NCBI GenBank assembly: GCA_033794685.1
Contig: JARAYZ010000001.1
Source: Lentzea sp033794685
GTDB taxonomy: Bacteria > Actinomycetota > Actinomycetes > Mycobacteriales > Pseudonocardiaceae
DNA length: 64,000 nucleotides
Strand: one strand, 5' to 3'
Position 1 is the first letter of the stretch; each line of letters opens with the position of its first letter. Below the pieces are notes generated by a model that saw only the letters and a program-made list of their open reading frames with translations, was not told the origin of the DNA and did no database searches. Both the position numbers and the translations under genes were made by a program. Positions 47,168-54,809 of the stretch are shown here, one piece after another.

Positions 47168-47773
47168 TCACTTCAATGTCTTGAGAGTCGCAAGCGCCAA
47201 ACCAGCGGCCTTCTCGGCCTTACCGCACAGGACCGCCTGGTCCTTTTCGTCAGTCGTCTTCGGGATGTAACTGACCATCAGCTGCTGTCCGTCCGCGACG
47301 TCGACCGAGATCGAGCAGTCGAAACCACTTCCGCCGGACAACTCGATCTTGGCGGCGCCGTAGTCAGCGACCTTCGTCGCCGTGACGGTGACGTTTCCCC
47401 CGCCGGTGAACCAGTAGTCGACGCCTTTGTGCGTGACCGCGCCGATCGTGTAGGTGAATCGGCCGGAGTTGGAGTAGTGGCAGCTGGGCGATTCCGCGCC
47501 GTCGACCAGATCGAGTTTGGTGGCCCTGGTGTCGAGCGTGTCGATCTGCTGCATCTGGGCCTGGGTCAACAGCTTGCACGGATCGACCGAGCTCAGCGCG
47601 AGGCTCGCCGGCCGGGCGGGCATCTTGCTCGTGGACGAGTCGTTGCCCGAGGAACCGGTCGTCGCGACGGGAGTGGCAGTCCCCTTCTCGCCATCACCGG
47701 TGCAGGCCGACAGGGACACGAGCGCCGCCGAAAGAACAACGGCAGCGACTACCTTGGAAGTGCTCATCTTCAC
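47168..47773 (-). CDS. DUF3558 lipoprotein (cassette B)
   Basis: 201-aa lipoprotein: signal peptide with lipobox LSAC, a Ser/Thr/Gly linker, then a DUF3558 domain opening VDPCKLLTQAQM, with SPSCHYSNSG, GFDCSISV and AVLCGKAEKAA supplying the four conserved Cys. GTG 47773 overlaps the preceding stop (GTGA); ATG 47767 is an in-frame alternative. Same family as the lipoprotein of cassette A but clearly diverged. Confidence 0.8.
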   Translation of the reverse strand: MKMSTSKVVAAVVLSAALVSLSACTGDGEKGTATPVATTGSSGNDSSTSKMPARPASLALSSVDPCKLLTQAQMQQIDTLDTRATKLDLVDGAESPSCHYSNSGRFTYTIGAVTHKGVDYWFTGGGNVTVTATKVADYGAAKIELSGGSGFDCSISVDVADGQQLMVSYIPKTTDEKDQAVLCGKAEKAAGLALATLKTLK

Positions 47774-48225
47774 GATTTCGGCCTGAACGTCGCCTGGATC
47801 TCTTCTTCGGTGAATCCGTACTGCTGAGCCGACTCCCTCAGCTGGTCGGAAAGGCCTTGGAGAACTTTCATGTATTCCTTGATCCGATTGGCGTACGAGT
47901 CGTCGTGGTAAACCAGACGATCGTTCCAGGCGTTCACGATCTCCGACGTGACCACACCGTCGACCGACTTGATGCGCAACTTGTCGATCGTGTCGTCGTA
48001 CACCTTGGACAAGGCCTGCCACTGCTGTTCGATGACCTTGCCCGCCTGCAGGACGGTGCCCTTTTCGACGTGGAACTTCTGGGTGCCCCCGCTCGCCAGA
48101 CCCATGGTGACCCGGTCCATGACCGCGTTCGCGGCCATCAAGGCGCTGGCCGCACCGCCCACCACGCCACCGACCGCCGCAGCGGCACCGAGAACGGCGT
48201 CCGCCCCCACGTTCTCCTGTGTCAC
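47770..48225 (-). CDS. PE-like helical ESX partner (cassette B)
   Basis: 151-aa protein. An Ala/Gly-rich N-terminus (AAAAVGGVVGGAASALMAAN) is followed by FHVEKGTVLQAGKVIEQQWQAL, the PE-family-like start, further helices and QQYGFTEEEI at the end. GTG 48225 with GGGGG upstream is chosen; the longer frame to 48486 lacks any family-like sequence. First gene of cassette B, coupled to the DUF3558 lipoprotein. Likely heterodimer partner of the PPE protein. Confidence 0.65.
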   Translation of the reverse strand: MTQENVGADAVLGAAAAVGGVVGGAASALMAANAVMDRVTMGLASGGTQKFHVEKGTVLQAGKVIEQQWQALSKVYDDTIDKLRIKSVDGVVTSEIVNAWNDRLVYHDDSYANRIKEYMKVLQGLSDQLRESAQQYGFTEEEIQATFRPKS

Positions 48226-48530
48226 GACGTCATACCCCCGTACGGTTGGTAACGGTCCGGTCCCGCTTCGCAGGCTACCAACGCCCACGTAAGAGCGACC
48301 TGTAGTTGGACGAAGACCACCCTTCGTCGGTTCCACATCACGCTCAGTGTCGTACCTGTTGGCACAGTGCGCACACGTGCACGGTCCGCGACTGAATACC
48401 CATCGCCGACGTCGAACAATCGGCGTACCAAATTGATCATCACGGCTGTCGTTGAGCAGATCGCGGCAGGCGATCGGACAGGGCACAACAAGTCGGGTGA
48501 GAACGCGCAGAGCCCCATAGCGTTGACCAC
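48226..48530. other. Intergenic region upstream of cassette B and AraC gene
   Basis: 305 bases with no convincing gene, between two divergently transcribed units. It holds two inverted repeats: GTTGGTA...TACCAAC (48245-48251 / 48276-48282, 24-base spacer) close to the cassette B start, and CGCCGA...TCGGCG (48404-48409 / 48420-48425). Near its right end is TAGCGT, a candidate -10 for the AraC gene. It is probably the promoter and operator region for both units. Confidence 0.5.
48518..48523 (+). promoter_or_regulatory. Candidate -10 box, leaderless start of AraC gene
   Basis: TAGCGT (TANNNT type) with exactly 7 bases to the GTG at 48531 and no Shine-Dalgarno. This fits a leaderless transcript beginning at the G of the start codon. 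Confidence 0.4.
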
Positions 48531-49379
48531 GTGCTAGAGCGACTCAACGAAGCCATGGCCCGCATCGAGGAAGACCTCGAACAAGAGGTCGACGTCAAGG
48601 TGCTCGCACGCATCGCGGGCACCAGCGAGTACCACCTGCGCCGGATGTTCAGCGCTCTGGCGGGCATCCCGCTGAGCGAGTACATCAGGCGCAGGCGGCT
48701 GACCAAGGCGGCGAACGAGGTCCTCAGTGGACGGAGCTCGCTGCTCGACATCGCCGTCAAGTGGGGTTACGGGTCCAACGAGGCCTTCGCGCGGGCCTTC
48801 AAGGCCATGCACAAAATTGGGCCTCAGGAGGCTCGTGCTGACAAGAAAGTGTTGCAGTCGCAGCAGATTCTCACGTTCAAACTTGTTGTGGAGGGGAGTA
48901 CGAGCATGGAGTACCGGGTTGTCGAGAAGGACGCGTTCCAGGTTGTCGGCAGGGGGACGCGGGTGCCGTTGGTGCACCTGGGGATGAACCCCGCGATCGT
49001 CGAGTTCGTGAAGGGCATCGGGATGCCGACGCTCGACCGGATGAAGGCGCTCAGCGACGGGGAGCCCGGCGGGATGCTGGCGCTCACCTTCAACCAGGAA
49101 GGGAATCAGGAGGGCGACATGCTCGACTACTTCCAAGGGGTGGTGACGAGCAAGGAGGCGCCGGAGGACATGGAGACCCTCCCGGTTCCCAAGAACACGT
49201 GGGCTGTGTTCACGGCTACTGGGCCCTATCCCGAGACCATTCAGTACATGTGGCGGGACGTGTACACGCAGTGGTTCCCGTCCAACAGCTACGAGAGTGT
49301 TGAGGGGCCGTCGATGTTGCGCACGCAGATCGACGGGGATCAGGCCACTGCCGAGTTGTGGATTCCTGTCACCAGCTGA
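48531..49379 (+). CDS. AraC family regulator with GyrI-like effector domain
   Basis: 282-aa transcription factor: N-terminal AraC double helix-turn-helix (VDVKVLARIAGTSEYHLRRMFSALAGIPLSEYIRRRRL and LLDIAVKWGYGSNEAFARAFKAMHKIGP) and a C-terminal GyrI/BacTAD-type ligand-binding domain (about 125-282; YRVVEKDAFQVVGRG, NTWAVFTATGPYPETI, ELWIPV). This resembles Rob/SoxS-with-effector regulators that sense hydrophobic compounds or drugs. Targets unknown. Its end overlaps the convergent glycohydrolase gene by 11 bases. Confidence 0.87.
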   Translation: MLERLNEAMARIEEDLEQEVDVKVLARIAGTSEYHLRRMFSALAGIPLSEYIRRRRLTKAANEVLSGRSSLLDIAVKWGYGSNEAFARAFKAMHKIGPQEARADKKVLQSQQILTFKLVVEGSTSMEYRVVEKDAFQVVGRGTRVPLVHLGMNPAIVEFVKGIGMPTLDRMKALSDGEPGGMLALTFNQEGNQEGDMLDYFQGVVTSKEAPEDMETLPVPKNTWAVFTATGPYPETIQYMWRDVYTQWFPSNSYESVEGPSMLRTQIDGDQATAELWIPVTS

Positions 49380-50277
49380 GGACGAGGCGTTCCATCACGT
49401 CTCGTAGTTCCAGCACGGACAGCCAGTTCGACGGGATCACGGCGACGCCGTCGCGGGCGCCGAGGATGTTGCCGCAGATCGAACCCGTCGAGTCGCTGTC
49501 ACCCGAGTGGTTCACGGCTACCCGGAGCGCCGAGGCGAAGTCGGGCGCCACCAGTGCGGCGTGCAGGCCGATGGCGAGGGCTTCTTCGCCCACCCAGCCG
49601 CCGCCCAGTTCGGAGGCGATCTCCTCCGGGGTCAGCTGGCCCAGGCCCATCACCTTGTCCAGCAACGAGGTCTGCTCCTCGTGGCCGTCCCAGCGGACCA
49701 GTTCGGCGCGGGCCACACCCACCGCCGTGACCAGGTCCGCGCCGGCCAGCAAGGCCTGCACGATCACTGCCAGGGCGCCCGCGGACAAGTAGCCGCTCGG
49801 GTGGTGGTGGGTCATCTGGGCGGTGCCGACGGCCAACGAAAAAACTTCGCGCACGTCCGACGACCAGACGGCCACGGGGGCGGCGCGCATCACGCCGCCG
49901 CAGCCCTTCGAGTCGTTCTTCTCGTTGTGCTTCAACGCGGTGATGCACGTGTGGCCCGGCGCGCGCCGGGAGTGCAGGCGCTGGTCCGCCATCAGCCAGC
50001 CGTCGTTCAGAACCAGTGGGCCGCCCTGCGTGTGCAGCCAGCGCCCGTAGGCGGCCCGCACGGTCAGCAGCGGGTCCACGCCGTGCTGACGTGCCAGCAG
50101 GAGGCCTTCCAGCGTGAACAGCACCATCTGGGTGTCGTCGGTGATCTCCAGCGACGGCAGGTCGACGACACCCGCGGGGCCGTGCTGGTGGCGGATCGTG
50201 TCGATCGACGAGAACTCGATCGGCGCGCCCAGGCCGTCGCCGACGGCCCCGCCCAGCACGCACCCCAGCAGGCTCAC
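49369..50277 (-). CDS. ADP-ribosylglycohydrolase family protein
   Basis: 302-aa protein of the DraG/ARH family that removes ADP-ribose from modified targets using two Mg ions. Metal-site motifs are intact: GAVGDGLGAPIEF at the start, LEITDDTQM, and NHSGDSDSTGSICGNILGA near the end, with GCGGVMRAAPV between. The GTG start overlaps the purD stop (GTGA), so it is coupled to purD. The linkage to purine synthesis may be only positional. Confidence 0.88.
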   Translation of the reverse strand: MSLLGCVLGGAVGDGLGAPIEFSSIDTIRHQHGPAGVVDLPSLEITDDTQMVLFTLEGLLLARQHGVDPLLTVRAAYGRWLHTQGGPLVLNDGWLMADQRLHSRRAPGHTCITALKHNEKNDSKGCGGVMRAAPVAVWSSDVREVFSLAVGTAQMTHHHPSGYLSAGALAVIVQALLAGADLVTAVGVARAELVRWDGHEEQTSLLDKVMGLGQLTPEEIASELGGGWVGEEALAIGLHAALVAPDFASALRVAVNHSGDSDSTGSICGNILGARDGVAVIPSNWLSVLELRDVMERLVLSW

Positions 50278-51530
50278 GGCAGGGTGATCTTGCCGTCGAT
50301 GGCCTTGGCCGCGATGTCGGAACGGTGGTGCGAGCCGGTGAGGTGGATGTCCGCGATGCGCTTGTAGGCGCGGTCGCGGGCCTTCGACAGCGACTTGCCG
50401 GTGCCCACCACGGACAGGACGCGGCCTCCGGTGGAGACCACGGCGCCGTCCTCACGGCGGCGCGTGCCCGCGTGCAGGACGCCGTCGGCCTCGGCACCGG
50501 TGATCACGTCGCCGGTGCGCGGGCGGTTCGGGTAGCCCTCGGCCGCGACCACGACCGTCACGGCGTAGCCGTTCTCCCACTCCAGAGCCGGAAGTTCCGA
50601 CAGCGTCCCGGTGGAAGCCGCCAGGAACAGAGCCGAGATCGGCGACTTCAGCAGCGCCAGGACCGACTGGGTCTCCGGGTCGCCGAAGCGGCAGTTGAAC
50701 TCGATCACCTGCACGCCGTTGGACGTCAGCGCCAGGCCCGCGTAGAGCAGGCCGACGAACGGCGTCTCACGGGCGCGCAGCTCGTCGACCACGGGCTGGA
50801 CGCACCGCGTCACGATCTCGGACACCAGGCCCTCCGGCGCCCACGGCAGCGGCGCGTAGGCACCCATGCCGCCGGTGTTGGGGCCCGCGTCGCCGTCGCC
50901 CACGCGCTTGAAGTCCTGCGCCGGGATGAGCGGCACGACGGACACGCCGTCGGTGACGCAGAACAGCGACACCTCCGGACCGTCCAGGAACGACTCCAGC
51001 AGCACCGGGTGGCCGCCGTCGAGCAACGTCATGGCGTGCGCACGAGCGGCCGCCAGGTCCGACGTCACCACGACGCCCTTGCCCGCGGCGAGACCGTCGT
51101 CCTTCACCACCCACGTCGGGCCGAAGCGCCCGAGAGCGGCGTCCAGACGGGCCGGGTTGTCCACGACCTCGCTGTGCGCGGTCGGCACCCCCGCCGCGTT
51201 CATGACGTCCTTGGCGAACGCCTTGGACCCCTCGATGCACGCGGCCTCGCGGGACGGGCCGAAGCACGGGATGCCGAGGGCCCTGACCGCGTCAGCGGCC
51301 CCGACCACCAGAGGTTGTTCGGGGCCGACGACGACGAGATCGGCCTTCCACTCCTTCGCGAGGCCGGCGACGGCCTGAGCGTCGGACACGTCCACGCCGT
51401 AGATCTCGGCGTGCCCGGCTATGCCTGCGTTGCCCGGCGCGCACGCCAAGGCAGACAGCTTCGGGTCGCGCGACAACGCGAGGACAAGGGCATGCTCACG
51501 GGCTCCAGACCCGATGACCAGGACGCGCAC
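50274..51530 (-). CDS. purD: Phosphoribosylamine-glycine ligase (GAR synthetase)
   Basis: 418-aa ATP-grasp enzyme for the second step of purine synthesis. Landmarks: MRVLVIGSGAREHALVLAL, VVGPEQPLVVGAADAVR, FVKD-like WVVKDDGLAAGKGVVV, PNTGGMGAYAPLP and EFNCRFGDPETQSVL. ATG start; no close upstream same-strand gene (the next feature is the transporter ending 16 bases upstream). Coupled downstream to the ADP-ribosylglycohydrolase. Confidence 0.95.
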   Translation of the reverse strand: MRVLVIGSGAREHALVLALSRDPKLSALACAPGNAGIAGHAEIYGVDVSDAQAVAGLAKEWKADLVVVGPEQPLVVGAADAVRALGIPCFGPSREAACIEGSKAFAKDVMNAAGVPTAHSEVVDNPARLDAALGRFGPTWVVKDDGLAAGKGVVVTSDLAAARAHAMTLLDGGHPVLLESFLDGPEVSLFCVTDGVSVVPLIPAQDFKRVGDGDAGPNTGGMGAYAPLPWAPEGLVSEIVTRCVQPVVDELRARETPFVGLLYAGLALTSNGVQVIEFNCRFGDPETQSVLALLKSPISALFLAASTGTLSELPALEWENGYAVTVVVAAEGYPNRPRTGDVITGAEADGVLHAGTRRREDGAVVSTGGRVLSVVGTGKSLSKARDRAYKRIADIHLTGSHHRSDIAAKAIDGKITLP

Positions 51531-51546
51531 GAGGCCTCACAGTAGT

Positions 51547-52527
51547 TCAGCCCAGTGCCTGCTTCGCTCCAGGGTGGAGCGGAACGGGGTCGGTGGCCGA
51601 TGCCTTGTCCTTCGCGATGTCCTTCACGGCCGGGTGGACCTTCTCCAGGTCAGCCTTCTTGTCGAAGATCAGCTTGGTCACGGCGCAGGCGTTGCCGGCC
51701 GCGAAGTCCTCACGGACGAGCAGCAGGTTCGGCACCACGATCGTGGACACCTCGGCCACCCCGTAGGTCGCCGCCGGGATCGGCGCCGTGTCGTACACCG
51801 GGCTGATCTTCTTCATCTCGGGCAGCAGCGGGGTGATGTCGACGAACTTCACCCGGTCCTTGAGCGACGTGGTGATGTCCGTGATCTGCGGCGTCGGCAA
51901 CCCGCCGGACCAGATCAGGCCGTCGATGCTGCCGTCCTTCATGCCGTCCGCGGTCTTGGTCAGGTCGAGGCGCTGGGCCTGCACGTCCGAGTCGATGTTG
52001 AGCCCCGCCGACTTCAGCAGGCGGCCCGCGATCACCTCGGTGCCGGACTTGGGCGAACCGGTCGAGATCCGCTTGCCCTTCATGTCCGCGATCGAGTTGA
52101 TCCCGGAGTCCGCCCGGACGAGCACCTGCGTGTAGTTCGGGTAGATCCGCGTCAGCGCCGCGATCTTCTCCTTCTTGCCGTTGAACGCCCCGGTGCCGTT
52201 GACGGCGTCCGCAGCGGTGTCGGCCAGCGAGAACGCGATGTCGTAGGTGCCGGCGACGAGCTGCTGGATGTTCTGCACCGACGCACCGGTCTCGGCGGAC
52301 GACGCCTTCAGCTTCGAGTTGTCGGAGATCAGCTTCGCCAGGCCGCCGCCGACCACGAAGTACACGCCACCGGAGTTGCCGGTCGCGATCGTGATCCGGC
52401 CGTCGGACGCCTCGCAGGACGCCTGGGAACCACCGGCGTCCGGCGTCGTGGGTGTGCGCTTGCCGCCACACCCGGAGACCACGAGCGCCAATGCGATCGC
52501 GCCGATCGCGTACTTATGCAGCTTCAC
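51547..52527 (-). CDS. TAXI family TRAP transporter solute-binding lipoprotein
   Basis: 326-aa extracytoplasmic binding protein: signal peptide with lipobox VSGC (Cys about residue 20), then a TAXI-family periplasmic-type fold (ITIATGNSGGVYFVVGGGLAKLI, AETGASVQNIQQLVAG, GKRISTGSPKSGTEVIAGRLL). TAXI proteins capture carboxylates such as glutamate or alpha-ketoglutarate; the ligand here is unknown. GTG start lying 14 bases inside the permease gene's end, so the two are coupled. Confidence 0.9.
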   Translation of the reverse strand: MKLHKYAIGAIALALVVSGCGGKRTPTTPDAGGSQASCEASDGRITIATGNSGGVYFVVGGGLAKLISDNSKLKASSAETGASVQNIQQLVAGTYDIAFSLADTAADAVNGTGAFNGKKEKIAALTRIYPNYTQVLVRADSGINSIADMKGKRISTGSPKSGTEVIAGRLLKSAGLNIDSDVQAQRLDLTKTADGMKDGSIDGLIWSGGLPTPQITDITTSLKDRVKFVDITPLLPEMKKISPVYDTAPIPAATYGVAEVSTIVVPNLLLVREDFAAGNACAVTKLIFDKKADLEKVHPAVKDIAKDKASATDPVPLHPGAKQALG

Positions 52528-54451
52528 GAACCCTCCTACGGGTCACCAGGTGTACCGCCACGGCCACCACGAGGAACCCTGCCCCGATGGCGATCGTCAA
52601 CGGCTGCAGGTAGAGCAGGAACAACGCGGCCGGCACGCACAGGATCCGTTCCGGCCAGCGCGCGGGACCGAACAACCAGCCGCCCGTCAGCACGGCGAGA
52701 GCGGCGACTCCCAGCGCGGACGCTCCGAACGCCCACACCGAGTCGAGCAACGGCCCGCGCAGCAGCAGGGCCGAACCGGCGTCGGTCAGCACGAACGCCA
52801 GCGGCACGAGGAACGCGGGCAGCGTGTACTTCCACGTCTGCCACATGGTCTTCATCACGTCGCCGCCGGTCAGCGCCGCCGCCGCGACGGCCGCGAGGGC
52901 CGTCGGCGGGGTCACCTCGGACAGCACCGCGTAGTAGAAGATGAACATCGCGGTCTCGGCCGGCTCGACGCCCAGGGTGATCAACGCCGGGCCGATCACG
53001 ACCCACGAGATGATGAACGACGCCGTCACCGGCACCGCGAGCCCGAGCACCGACACCGCCACGGCCGCGAGCACCGCCGTCAGCATCAGCACCACGACGG
53101 GTTCCGAACTGATGACGGACGCGAGGTCCACCAACGACCCCGCAAGCGCTTGCCCCAGCCCGGTCTTGGTGATCGTCGACGTGACCACGCCCGCCGCCGC
53201 ACACACCGCGATCACCGGGAACGCCGAGCGCACGCCGACGGACAGCGCGTCGGCGATCAGCCGGAACCACTCGCGCCGGTGGTTGATCAACGCGAACAGC
53301 GCGGCCACACCCGTCGCGTACACGACGGCCTTGTAGACCGGGATGTCCAGCGCCAGGAACACGATGATGATGAAGAGCGACAGGAAGTGGTACCAGCCGA
53401 GCTTCAGCACGTCCCAGAACCGCGGCGCGTCCACGTCGACCGGCCGCGCCCCGAACCGCCGCGCGTCGGCTTCGACGGCCAGCGCGATGCCCAGGTAGTA
53501 GAGCAGCGTCGGGATGATCGCCCAGATCAGCACCGACAGGTACGAGACCTGCAGGTACTCGGCGATGATGAACGCCGCCGCGCCCAGCGTGGGCGGCGAC
53601 AGGATCGCGCCGATGCCGGACGCCGCGAGCAGTCCGCCCGCGTTCTCCTTGGGATAACCGGCCTTCTGCAGCATCGGCCACGTCACGGCACCCAGCGACA
53701 CGGTCGTCGCGGTACCGGACCCGGACACCGTGCCGAGCAGGAAGCCCGCGGTCGCCGCCGTACGACCAGGCGCCGTCCGCGACTTGCGGAACGCGGCGAA
53801 GCTGACGTCCACGAAGAACTTGCCGGCACCCGAAGCGTTGAGCACCGAACCGTAGATCGTGAACAGCACGATGTAGGTCGCCGCCACGTCCAAAGGCGTG
53901 CCGTAGAACCCGCTGGCGTCGTTGAAGAAACCGTTGATGATCTGCGGGAAGTCGACGCCGGAGTGCGAGATCGACCACGACGGCGGCAGGAACCCGCCGT
54001 AGTAGGCGTAGGCGATGAACGCCAGGCACACCACCGGAAGCACCCACCCGGTCGTGCGCCGGCAGGCCTCCAGGATCAGCACCAGCAGGACCGAGCCCGC
54101 GATCACGTCGAGCGTCGAGAGCTGGCCCTGCCGGTTCAGGAACTCGTCGAAGCCCCCGAACAGCGGGTAGGCGCCCACCACGAACGCGGCACCGGCCAGC
54201 ACCCAGTCCCACCAGGGCGGCGTGTGCCCGCGCCCGTAGGCGAGGAACACCAGCGGCAGCGTCACCGCCAGGAAGATGATCAGGTAGTACTGACTTCCCT
54301 TGGCGAACGGGAAGAAGACCTGCTTGAGCACCAGGAGGGCGATCAGCAGGCCGGCGATCCACAGCGCCCGCTCCCACCTGGGTGAGAGCGAACGCGACGG
54401 CATCTCCTCGTCGTGCTCCGCGACGATGCGGGCGAGGTCCGGGTTGGCCAC
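52514..54451 (-). CDS. TRAP transporter fused permease (DctQM type)
   Basis: 645-aa polytopic protein with about 15-17 hydrophobic helices: four N-terminal helices correspond to the small DctQ subunit, the rest to DctM. TRAP permease signatures: FLLGTVSGSGTATTVSLGAVTWPMLQKAGYPKENAGGLLAASGIGAILSPPTLGAAAFI and EVTPPTALAAVAAAALTG. Fused QM permeases are the usual partners of TAXI binding proteins. GTG start. Operon of two with the binding protein. Confidence 0.92.
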   Translation of the reverse strand: MANPDLARIVAEHDEEMPSRSLSPRWERALWIAGLLIALLVLKQVFFPFAKGSQYYLIIFLAVTLPLVFLAYGRGHTPPWWDWVLAGAAFVVGAYPLFGGFDEFLNRQGQLSTLDVIAGSVLLVLILEACRRTTGWVLPVVCLAFIAYAYYGGFLPPSWSISHSGVDFPQIINGFFNDASGFYGTPLDVAATYIVLFTIYGSVLNASGAGKFFVDVSFAAFRKSRTAPGRTAATAGFLLGTVSGSGTATTVSLGAVTWPMLQKAGYPKENAGGLLAASGIGAILSPPTLGAAAFIIAEYLQVSYLSVLIWAIIPTLLYYLGIALAVEADARRFGARPVDVDAPRFWDVLKLGWYHFLSLFIIIVFLALDIPVYKAVVYATGVAALFALINHRREWFRLIADALSVGVRSAFPVIAVCAAAGVVTSTITKTGLGQALAGSLVDLASVISSEPVVVLMLTAVLAAVAVSVLGLAVPVTASFIISWVVIGPALITLGVEPAETAMFIFYYAVLSEVTPPTALAAVAAAALTGGDVMKTMWQTWKYTLPAFLVPLAFVLTDAGSALLLRGPLLDSVWAFGASALGVAALAVLTGGWLFGPARWPERILCVPAALFLLYLQPLTIAIGAGFLVVAVAVHLVTRRRVREAA

Positions 54452-54528
54452 GGACCGACCGTACTGTGGGGGCGATCACAGCCCCAGAGGATCAATCCAA
54501 AGGAACTGCAAAGACTCGGACCGCCTGC

Positions 54529-54789
54529 TCAGACGATTGCACTGTCCACATAGCACCAGCGCCAGGTCTCGCCCGGCTCGAACGAGCGCATGACCGGATG
54601 CTGGGACGAACCGAAGTGCGCGGTCGCGTGCCTGTGCGGGCTCGAGTCGCAGCACGCCACGTGCCCGCAGGACAGGCACATCCGCAGGTGAGCCCAGTTG
54701 CGCTCGCCCAGAGCGAGGCAGTCGACGCAGTCCTCGGTCGACTCCGGTTGCACCGATCGAGGCAGAGCCGCCACGTGCGAACAGGTCAT
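54529..54789 (-). CDS. UBP-type zinc finger protein
   Basis: 86-aa single-domain zinc-binding protein like the UBP finger of deubiquitinases: Cys/His ligands in CSHVAALP, EDCVDCLALG, LRMCLSCGHVACCDSSPHRHATAHF and QHPVMRSFEPGETWRWCYVD. Such stand-alone or antiporter-linked fingers occur in actinobacteria; the ligand is unknown. ATG 54789 is preferred (GGAAG just upstream), but ATGs at 54798 and 54801 are in frame. Divergent from the antiporter gene, with start codons only about 10-30 bases apart. Confidence 0.85.
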   Translation of the reverse strand: MTCSHVAALPRSVQPESTEDCVDCLALGERNWAHLRMCLSCGHVACCDSSPHRHATAHFGSSQHPVMRSFEPGETWRWCYVDSAIV

Positions 54790-54809
54790 GGCTTCCATCA
54801 TTACGCAGA

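Noticed and set aside
52247..54385. 712-codon plus-strand frame antisense to the TRAP permease
   Set aside because: Low-complexity Arg/His/Gln-rich shadow; the permease on the other strand is certain.
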